Shown here one piece after another: positions 1-5,942 of a stretch of DNA of 5,942 nucleotides. The stretch is from Kiloniellaceae bacterium (lineage in GTDB: Bacteria > Pseudomonadota > Alphaproteobacteria > Kiloniellales > Kiloniellaceae): contig JANQKX010000264.1 of NCBI GenBank assembly GCA_028280915.1, positions 1 to 5,942 on the forward strand, read 5' to 3'. Below the pieces are notes generated by a model. The model had not been told where the DNA came from. It did not search any database and saw nothing but the letters and a program-made list of their open reading frames with translations. Both the position numbers and the translations under genes were made by a program. Position 1 is the stretch's first letter; each line of letters starts with the position of its first letter.

Positions 1-1350
1 GAGGATGGTTTGGAATATACCTTCAAGCTGCGCGAAGGCGTTAAATTCCATACCACCAAGGGCTTCACCCCGACCCGGGATTTTAATGCCGACGACGTGG
101 TTTTTTCCTTCACACGCCAAGGCGATGCGGAACACCCCTATCATAAGGTTTCCGGCGGGGCCTACGAGTACTTCAACAGTATGAGCATGCCCGATTTGAT
201 TAAGGACGTGCAAAAGGTGGACGACTATACGGTCAAGTTTATCATGAACCGTCCCGAAGCCCCCTTCATCGCCAACATGGGCATGGATTTCGCCTCCATC
301 CATTCGGCCGAATACGCCGATGCCATGATGGAAGCGGGCACGCCGGAAAAGGTGGATCTGGAACCGGTCGGCACCGGCCCCTTCCAATTGGAAGCCTACC
401 AGAAAGACGCGGTCATCCGCTATAAGGCGCACCCGGACTATTGGGCCGGCAAGTCCCCCTTGGACAACCTGATCTTCGCCATCACGCCCGATGCTTCCGT
501 GCGCTATCAAAAGCTGAAGGCCGGCGAGTGCCATGTGATGCCCTATCCGAACCCGGCTGATATCGAGGCCATGTCCAGCGATCCGGACGTGAACCTGATG
601 CAGCAGGAAGGCTTGAACGTGGGATATCTGGCCTATAACACGGAAAAAGAGCCCTTTACCGATCCGCGGGTGCGCAAGGCGCTTAACATGGCGATCAACA
701 AGCAAGCCATTATCGACGCCGTCTTCCAGGGCGCCGGCAAGATCGCCAAGAACCCGATTCCGCCGACCATTTGGTCTTACAACGAGGGCACCGAGGACGA
801 TCCCTATGATCCCGAAGCGGCCAAGAAGCTGCTCGAGGAAGCGGGCGTCTCCGATCTGAAGACCAACATTTGGGCCATGCCCGTGCAGCGCCCCTACAAC
901 CCCAACGCCCGCCGCATGGCCGAGCTCATCCAGGCCGACTGGGCCAATATCGGGGTAGACGCGGAAATCGTCTCCTTCGAGTGGGGCGAATATTTGAAGC
1001 GCTCCAAGGAAGGGGAGCACGAAACCCTGCTTCTGGGCTGGACCGGCGATAACGGCGACCCGGATAACTTCCTGGCGGTGCTGCTGGGTTGCGACGGCGT
1101 GGGCGGCTCTAACCGGGCCCGCTGGTGCCATGAGCCCTTCGAGGACCTGATCCAACAGGCCAAGACGGTCAGCGATCCGGCTGAGCGCACCAAGCTCTAC
1201 GAAGAAGCCCAACTGATCTTCAAGGACCAGGCGCCTTGGGCCACCATCGCCCATTCGGTCGTCTTCAAGCCGATCCGCCCCGAGGTGGAAGGCTTTAAGA
1301 TTGATCCCTTCGGCGGCCATATCTTTTACGGCGTCGACCTGAAAGAATAG
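1..1350 (+). CDS. dppA: DppA-type periplasmic dipeptide-binding protein, 5' end missing
   Basis: This is the substrate-binding protein of a dipeptide ABC importer (SBP family 5). It would capture di- and tripeptides in the periplasm and hand them to DppBC; E. coli DppA also serves heme and 5-aminolevulinate uptake. The frame is open from base 1 (reading EDGLEYTFKLREGVKFH) to TAG at 1348-1350, giving 449 residues. E. coli DppA has about 535, so roughly the first 85, including the signal peptide, lie upstream of the window. The TTG at base 10 is not a plausible start because homology continues before it. Family signatures are GTGPF (about 379-393), ITPDASVRY, MPYPNPADI, GLNVGYLAYN, VQRPYNPNARRM (from 883) and GWTGDNGDPDNF (1036-1071). 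The Arg codon at 889 and the Asp codon at 1048 are 53 residues apart, as are Arg355 and Asp408 of mature E. coli DppA, which hold the peptide termini. Two cysteines 12 residues apart near 1090-1130 match the E. coli disulfide pair. The frame shows no damage. Family assignment is very secure; exact substrate range is inferred. Confidence 0.96.
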   Translation, partial: EDGLEYTFKLREGVKFHTTKGFTPTRDFNADDVVFSFTRQGDAEHPYHKVSGGAYEYFNSMSMPDLIKDVQKVDDYTVKFIMNRPEAPFIANMGMDFASIHSAEYADAMMEAGTPEKVDLEPVGTGPFQLEAYQKDAVIRYKAHPDYWAGKSPLDNLIFAITPDASVRYQKLKAGECHVMPYPNPADIEAMSSDPDVNLMQQEGLNVGYLAYNTEKEPFTDPRVRKALNMAINKQAIIDAVFQGAGKIAKNPIPPTIWSYNEGTEDDPYDPEAAKKLLEEAGVSDLKTNIWAMPVQRPYNPNARRMAELIQADWANIGVDAEIVSFEWGEYLKRSKEGEHETLLLGWTGDNGDPDNFLAVLLGCDGVGGSNRARWCHEPFEDLIQQAKTVSDPAERTKLYEEAQLIFKDQAPWATIAHSVVFKPIRPEVEGFKIDPFGGHIFYGVDLKE

Positions 1351-1373
1351 GCCCCGTCATTCTTTGATCCTGT

Positions 1374-1402
1374 CGGGGAGAAGCGCTTGGCGCCTCTCCC
1401 CG
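1374..1402 (+). promoter_or_regulatory. Strong hairpin after dppA
   Basis: This is an inverted repeat 24 bases after the dppA stop. CGGGGAGA (1374-1381) pairs perfectly with TCTCCCCG (1395-1402). After one A/C mismatch, GCGC (1383-1386) pairs with GCGC (1390-1393) around a TTG loop. The result is a stem of 12 pairs, mostly G-C. No T-run follows, so it is not a classical intrinsic terminator. In binding-protein transporter operons such hairpins often protect the 3' end of the binding-protein message or cause partial downstream attenuation. That role is inferred here; the structure itself is read directly. Confidence 0.7.
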
Positions 1403-1407
1403 CGGAT

Positions 1408-1430
1408 CGACGGTTGGGGCTGAACCGTCG
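1408..1430 (+). promoter_or_regulatory. Second perfect hairpin just before the dppB start
   Basis: CGACGGTT (1408-1415) pairs perfectly with AACCGTCG (1423-1430) around the seven-base loop GGGGCTG. It is followed by TTCTTCC and then the dppB ATG at 1438. The 3' side of the stem plus TTCTT looks like a weak terminator, but the T-tract is short and interrupted. The stem ends 7 bases before the start codon, where a ribosome-binding site would normally lie, so it could limit dppB translation. It may act together with the preceding hairpin to lower transporter expression relative to dppA. Function is inferred. Confidence 0.65.
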
Positions 1431-1437
1431 TTCTTCC

Positions 1438-2448
1438 ATGTTTCGATTTATCGTCACGCGCATCGGCTTGCTGATTCCGACTTTTTTCGGCGTCACCATT
1501 GCCGCGTTCTCGTTCATCCGCCTGTTGCCCGGCGATCCCATTTTGCTGCTTGCCGGCGAGCGCGGTATCGACGACGAACGCCACGCCCAGCTGATGGCGC
1601 AATTCGGCTTTGATCTGCCCATTTGGCAGCAATACCTGAACTACCTGGGGGACATCATCCAAGGGGACCTGGGCCGTTCCATCGTCACCAAACAGCCGGT
1701 GCTCGAGGAATTCCTGGCGCTGTTTCCCGCCACCTTGGAACTGTCGATCTGTGCCATGTTTTTCGCCGTGGCCCTGGGCCTGCCGGCCGGCGTCATTGCC
1801 GGCGTGACCCGCGGCTCCAAGTTCGACCACACGGTCATGGCCGTTTCCTTGACCGGATATTCCATGCCCATTTTCTGGTGGGCCCTTTTGCTCATCGTGG
1901 TGTTTTCCGGCGAGTTGGGCTGGACCCCCGTCTCGGGCCGTATTTCCTATTTGTACTTTTTCGAGCCGGTGACCGGCTTCATGCTCATCGACAGCCTCTT
2001 GTCGGGGGAAAAGGGTGCTTTCGCCTCGGCCATCAGCCATTTGATTCTGCCCTCGATTGCCCTGGGCACCATCCCCCTGGCGGTCATCGCCCGGCAAACC
2101 CGCTCGGCCATGCTGGAGGTCCTGGGCGAGGACTATGTGCGCACGGCCCGGGCCAAGGGCCTGCCGCCCTCCCGCGTGGTGGGGCTGCACGCCCTGCGCA
2201 ACGCCCTCATTCCCGTCATCACGGTGATCGGCCTGTCGGTCGGGGTGCTTTTGGCCGGCGCCATTTTGACCGAAACCATTTTTTCCTGGCCCGGCATCGG
2301 CAAGTGGATGGTGGATTCCATTTTCCGCCGGGACTACCAGTCGGTGCAGGGCGGGCTGCTATTGATCGCCGTGATCGTCATGACCGTCAATCTGATCGTG
2401 GACGTGCTCTACGGCCTGATCAACCCGCGCATCCGGCATACGAGATAA
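1438..2448 (+). CDS. dppB: Dipeptide ABC transporter permease DppB
   Basis: This inner-membrane permease forms the peptide channel together with DppC. From ATG 1438 it encodes 336 residues; E. coli DppB has 339. It opens with MFRFIVTRIGLLIPTFFGV, the usual first membrane segment, followed by RLLPGDP at about 28-34. An extracytoplasmic region of about 35-95 follows, and further membrane segments lie near 100-122, 135-157, 200-220, 255-280 and 305-326. The EAA loop that docks onto the ATPases lies at about 222-254 (MLEVLGEDYVRTARAKGLPP, then HALRNALIPV). ILTETIFSWPGIGKW and the C-terminal INPRIRH are typical of DppB rather than of a generic oligopeptide permease. A TTG start at 1387 would add 17 polar residues, but it sits in the loop of a hairpin and is unlikely. 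No clear Shine-Dalgarno sequence precedes ATG 1438. The gene follows dppA by 87 bases and precedes dppC by 4, in one operon. Confidence 0.96.
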   Translation: MFRFIVTRIGLLIPTFFGVTIAAFSFIRLLPGDPILLLAGERGIDDERHAQLMAQFGFDLPIWQQYLNYLGDIIQGDLGRSIVTKQPVLEEFLALFPATLELSICAMFFAVALGLPAGVIAGVTRGSKFDHTVMAVSLTGYSMPIFWWALLLIVVFSGELGWTPVSGRISYLYFFEPVTGFMLIDSLLSGEKGAFASAISHLILPSIALGTIPLAVIARQTRSAMLEVLGEDYVRTARAKGLPPSRVVGLHALRNALIPVITVIGLSVGVLLAGAILTETIFSWPGIGKWMVDSIFRRDYQSVQGGLLLIAVIVMTVNLIVDVLYGLINPRIRHTR

Positions 2449-2452
2449 GCCC

Positions 2453-3364
2453 ATGGCCAGTGTCGCAGAAAGCAAGTCGCCCCAAGAATCCCGCAGTGTC
2501 TCGGCCCAGCAGCTGCGCGAATTCTGGCATTACTTTTCCGAGAACAAGGGCGCGGTCGCCGGCCTGGTGGTGGTGGTGTTCCTCATCTTCCTGGCCGCGG
2601 CGGCCGACGTGGTGGCGCCTCACTCGCCCATCCAACAATACCGCGACCACTTGCTCCAGCCGCCCTTCTGGGTCGAAGGCGGCAGTTTGGCCTTCCCTCT
2701 AGGCACCGACGCGGTGGGCCGGGACCTGCTGTCGCGCCTCATCTACGGCTCGCGCTATTCCCTGTACGTGGGCTGCGTGGTGATCTCCATTTCCATGACC
2801 CTGGGCATTTCCATCGGCCTGGTGGCGGGCTTTTTCCGCGGCTTTTTGGAAACCATCATCATGCGGCTGATGGACATCATCCTGGCCTTTCCCAGCCTGC
2901 TGCTCGCCCTCGTGTTGGTGGCCCTTCTGGGACCGGGCCTCACCAACGCCATGATCGCCGTGGCCGTGGTGGTGCTGCCCCATTTCGTGCGCCTGACCCG
3001 GGCCCAGGTGCTGGCCGAATCCAACCGGGATTACGTGACCTCGGCCCGGGTTGCCGGGGCGAGCCGCCTGCGGCTGATGTTCGTCACCATCCTGCCCAAC
3101 TGCATGGCGCCCTTGATCGTGCAGGCGTCCCTGACCTTTTCCACCGCCATCCTGGACGCGGCCGCACTGAGCTTCCTGGGACTTGGCGCCCAGCCGCCCA
3201 CGCCGGAATGGGGCGCCATGCTGGCCGAGGCGCGAGAGTTCATCCTGCGCGCCTGGTGGGTGGTGACCTGGCCCGGCCTGGCCATTCTCATCACCGTGTT
3301 ATCCATCAACCTCATGGGGGACGGCCTGCGCGACGCGCTGGACCCGAAGCTGAAACGATCATGA
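2453..3364 (+). CDS. dppC: Dipeptide ABC transporter permease DppC
   Basis: This is the second inner-membrane permease of the importer and pairs with DppB. It encodes 303 residues; E. coli DppC has 300. A cytoplasmic N-terminus of about 30 residues contains LREFWHYFSENKGAVAGL, the usual N-terminal motif of these permeases. A membrane segment follows at about 35-53, then a periplasmic stretch with LLQPPFWVEGGSLAFPLGTDAVGRD in short blocks at 67-91. The permease core has segments near 103-127, 140-160, 163-180, 216-240 and 268-288. The EAA loop is at about 183-216 (VLAESNRDYVTSARVAGA, then ILPNCMAPLIVQ). LSFLGLGAQPPTPEWG and the C-terminal LMGDGLRDALDPKL are diagnostic of the DppC/OppC family. 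The start is ATG 2453, 4 bases after the dppB stop; an obvious ribosome-binding site is lacking, so coupling to dppB translation is likely. Its TGA overlaps the dppD ATG. The gene is intact. Confidence 0.96.
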   Translation: MASVAESKSPQESRSVSAQQLREFWHYFSENKGAVAGLVVVVFLIFLAAAADVVAPHSPIQQYRDHLLQPPFWVEGGSLAFPLGTDAVGRDLLSRLIYGSRYSLYVGCVVISISMTLGISIGLVAGFFRGFLETIIMRLMDIILAFPSLLLALVLVALLGPGLTNAMIAVAVVVLPHFVRLTRAQVLAESNRDYVTSARVAGASRLRLMFVTILPNCMAPLIVQASLTFSTAILDAAALSFLGLGAQPPTPEWGAMLAEAREFILRAWWVVTWPGLAILITVLSINLMGDGLRDALDPKLKRS

Positions 3365-4391
3365 GCCTTTTGGAGATCAGAAACCTCTCGGTGGAATTCA
3401 CCACCGCCTACGGTCAGTTCCGCGCGGTGGATGCCGTCGATCTGGACGTGGACCAAGGCGACGTGGTGGCCATCGTCGGGGAGTCGGGCTCGGGCAAGTC
3501 TGTGGCCATGCTGGCCTTGATGGGCCTCTTGCCCTGGACCGCCAAGGTCCAGGCCGACCGCCTGTCCTTCGACGGCAAGGACCTGACCAGCCTGGAGCCC
3601 AAACAGCGGCGGCGCATCATCGGCAAGGACATGGCCATGATCTTCCAAGAGCCCATGACCAGCCTCAATCCCTGTTTCACCGTTGGCTTTCAAATCACCG
3701 AGGCCATGAAGGTGCACCTGGGCGGTACCCGGGCGGAACGGCGCCGGCGCGCCGTGGAGTTGTTGGATCAAGTGGGCATCCCCGAACCGGAAACACGGCT
3801 CAGCGCCTTTCCCCATCAGATGTCCGGCGGCATGAACCAGCGGGTGATGATCGCCATGTCCATCGCCTGCAACCCCCGCCTCTTGATCGCCGATGAACCC
3901 ACCACCGCCCTGGACGTGACCATCCAGGCGCAGATCCTCGAGCTGCTGCTTTCCCTCCAGCGGGACCGGGGCATGGCCCTGGTGCTGATCACCCACGACA
4001 TGGGCGTGGTGGCCGAGACGGCCCAGCGGGTGATGGTGCAATACGCCGGTCAGCAGGTGGAGCGGCGCGACGTGGTCGGCCTGTTCTCCACCCCGGCCCA
4101 TCCCTATACCGCCGCCCTCTTGGACGCCCTGCCGGAGCGTAGCCGCGGCAAGCGCCTGCCCTCCATCCCCGGGGTGGTGCCGGGTCAGTTGGACCGGCCC
4201 GACGGCTGTCTCTTCAACCCCCGTTGCCGTTTTGCCACCGACCTCTGCCGCAGCCGGCCGCCGGGCCGCGGCAGCCCCGAGCAGGGCGCCGCCCTGTGCC
4301 ACTATCCCTTGCAAGGGGGCGAGCCCAGCGGCTATCCGCCCGACCTGCTGGATCAACTGCGGCGGCAGGCCGCTGAAGAGGCGCGATCCGC

Positions 4392-4395
<4 letters not shown>
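3361..4395 (+). CDS. dppD: Dipeptide ABC transporter ATP-binding protein DppD
   Basis: This is one of two cytoplasmic ATPases that power the importer; it works as a heterodimer with DppF beneath DppBC. It encodes 344 residues; E. coli DppD has about 327. Motifs in order are Walker A GESGSGKS (40-47), Q-loop Gln96 in IFQEPMTSLNP, signature MSGGMNQRVMIA (from 154), Walker B LLIADEP (174-180), D-loop ALD, and switch His212 in ITHDM. AHPYTAALL marks the oligopeptide-type C-terminal extension. That extension carries Cys283, Cys289, Cys296 and Cys313 (GCLFNPRC, then LC and ALCHYP), a set that binds a [4Fe-4S] cluster in structurally characterised relatives. A further tail of about 25 residues (EPSGYPPDLLDQLRRQ and after) explains the extra length. 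ATG 3361 was chosen because it gives MSLLEIRNLSVEF, the normal start, and overlaps the dppC stop as ATGA. An in-frame start at 3208 would add 51 residues encoded inside dppC and is rejected. Confidence 0.96.
4376..4381 (+). promoter_or_regulatory. Probable ribosome-binding site for dppF
   Basis: AAGAGG lies inside the end of dppD, 10 bases before the dppF ATG at 4392. It is the most Shine-Dalgarno-like sequence before any start in this operon. It supports the ATGA-overlapping start of dppF. Confidence 0.45.
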
Positions 4396-5393
<998 letters not shown>

Positions 5394-5458
5394 CCTCCAC
5401 CGCCATCGCCTCCACTCTGGCCTAAAGTGAAGCGGTGTCCTATGGTCCGCGGCGATTA

Positions 5459-5942
5459 ATGCCGTTTGAGGGATGGAAAAACCCCTTGACCAATTCCCGT
5501 ACGTTATGGCCCCGGCCGCCCGCCTTTGCACCGGACAAGGAAGCCGCGGCCGGGCTACCGCCCGAGACGGCCCTGCGGGCCCGTTTGGCCGAGGTGCCCA
5601 CGGATGTGGGCGCCATGTTGCCGTTGGCCACGATTTTGATGCAGCAAGGCCGTTTGCACGACGCGGTGGCCCTCACCCAAAAGGCCACCGCCCTGCAACC
5701 GCAAAACCCCGATGCCCCGGCGCTGCTGGGCAATGCCTTGATGGCGGCCCGGCGGCCGGCGGAAGCGCGGGAGGTGTTGGAGCAGGCCTTGCGGCGCCTT
5801 CCCGCCCATCCGGGGCTATCCTTGAACCTGGGGCAGCTCTATCAGGCGCTGGGCCAACCGGGTCCGGCGGCGGAGATGTTTCAGCAGATCCTGCGACGGG
5901 ATCCAAAGCACATCGCGGCCCGTAGCAGTTTGGGCCGGCTCT
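5459..5942 (+). CDS. Tetratricopeptide-repeat protein, 3' end beyond window
   Basis: This reading frame stays open to the last base: 161 complete codons from ATG 5459, with an in-frame stop just upstream at 5423-5425. After about 48 unremarkable, proline- and alanine-rich residues come three consecutive TPR units at about 50-81, 83-115 and 117-149, and a fourth begins at 151. The second unit shows Leu-Gly at positions 7-8, Ala at 20, Leu at 24, Ala at 27 and Pro at 32. The third has LNLGQLYQALG, then AAEMFQQILRRDP, an equally good match. TPR arrays are helical scaffolds for protein contacts; the enzyme or partner domain, if any, lies outside the window. No signal peptide or membrane segment is visible in this part. 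The start is uncertain: GTG 5435 and ATG 5615 are in frame, and none has a strong ribosome-binding site. The gap from dppF is 65 bases on the same strand. I see no functional link to peptide import. TPR proteins fused to sulfotransferase or glycosyltransferase domains are one possibility, which this window cannot test. Confidence 0.8.
   Translation, partial: MPFEGWKNPLTNSRTLWPRPPAFAPDKEAAAGLPPETALRARLAEVPTDVGAMLPLATILMQQGRLHDAVALTQKATALQPQNPDAPALLGNALMAARRPAEAREVLEQALRRLPAHPGLSLNLGQLYQALGQPGPAAEMFQQILRRDPKHIAARSSLGRL

Noticed and set aside
1357..2190. Antisense open frame opposite dppB
   Set aside because: The product is dominated by Gln, Gly, His and Arg with no hydrophobic core, and it overlaps a clear permease gene.
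1623..2702. Same-strand open frame of 359 codons across dppB and dppC
   Set aside because: It is a +1-type shadow rich in Arg, Pro, His and Gly that crosses the real dppB-dppC junction.
3208..3360. Upstream in-frame extension of dppD
   Set aside because: These codons lie inside dppC and give a Gly/Arg/His-rich sequence unlike any ATPase N-terminus. ATG 3361 gives the family-typical start.
3031..4356. Long antisense open frame (441 codons) opposite dppC and dppD
   Set aside because: Its product is rich in Gly, His, Gln and Ala with no recognisable motif. It is the mirror of the G/C third-position bias of the well-supported sense genes.
5413..5429. Possible terminator hairpin after dppF (CACT / AGTG)
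   Set aside because: Only four outer pairs plus a mismatch and two weak pairs form around a small loop, with no T-run after it. It is too weak to call.
5441..5446. TATGGT as a possible -10 element for the TPR gene
   Set aside because: No acceptable -35 hexamer lies at the right spacing upstream, and single hexamers of this quality are expected by chance.
5486..5509. TTGACC and TTATGG as an internal promoter
   Set aside because: The spacer is only 12 bases, too short for a sigma-70 promoter, and the site lies inside the likely coding frame.
5473..5925. Same-strand open frame of 150 codons after dppF
   Set aside because: The Gly/Ala/Pro/Arg-rich product has no fold signature, while the overlapping frame from 5459 encodes clear TPR units and stays open to the window end.

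Overview
The window holds one gene cluster on the + strand: the end of a dppA-type dipeptide-binding protein gene, then complete dppB, dppC, dppD and dppF. A separate gene for a tetratricopeptide-repeat (TPR) protein begins after it and runs off the right edge. The DNA is GC-rich, with strong G/C preference at third codon positions. The proteins resemble the enterobacterial Dpp system along their whole length. A Gram-negative proteobacterium is the best guess, perhaps a GC-rich alphaproteobacterium. That placement is inference from composition and protein style, because no rRNA or other lineage marker is present.

Layout: 1-1350 is dppA without its 5' end, so the signal peptide and promoter lie outside the window. 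1351-1437 is an 87-base gap with two strong tandem inverted repeats. 1438-2448 is dppB, 2453-3364 dppC (4-base gap), 3361-4395 dppD (ATGA overlap with dppC) and 4392-5393 dppF (ATGA overlap with dppD). 5394-5458 is a short gap with no convincing terminator or promoter. From 5459 to the end is the start of the TPR gene, whose reading frame stays open past the window edge.

How it works: DppA captures di- or tripeptides in the periplasm and delivers them to the channel formed by DppB and DppC. ATP hydrolysis by the DppD/DppF pair drives import. The residues known from E. coli DppA to hold the two ends of the peptide are conserved here with identical spacing. Both ATPases have all nucleotide-binding motifs and a C-terminal four-cysteine motif. 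The tight junctions from dppB to dppF indicate one transcript with translational coupling. The hairpin-bearing gap after dppA suggests that binding protein and transporter are expressed at different levels.

I saw no mobile element, CRISPR array, RNA gene or clearly new system. The points most worth a second look are the dppA-dppB hairpins and the unidentified TPR protein.
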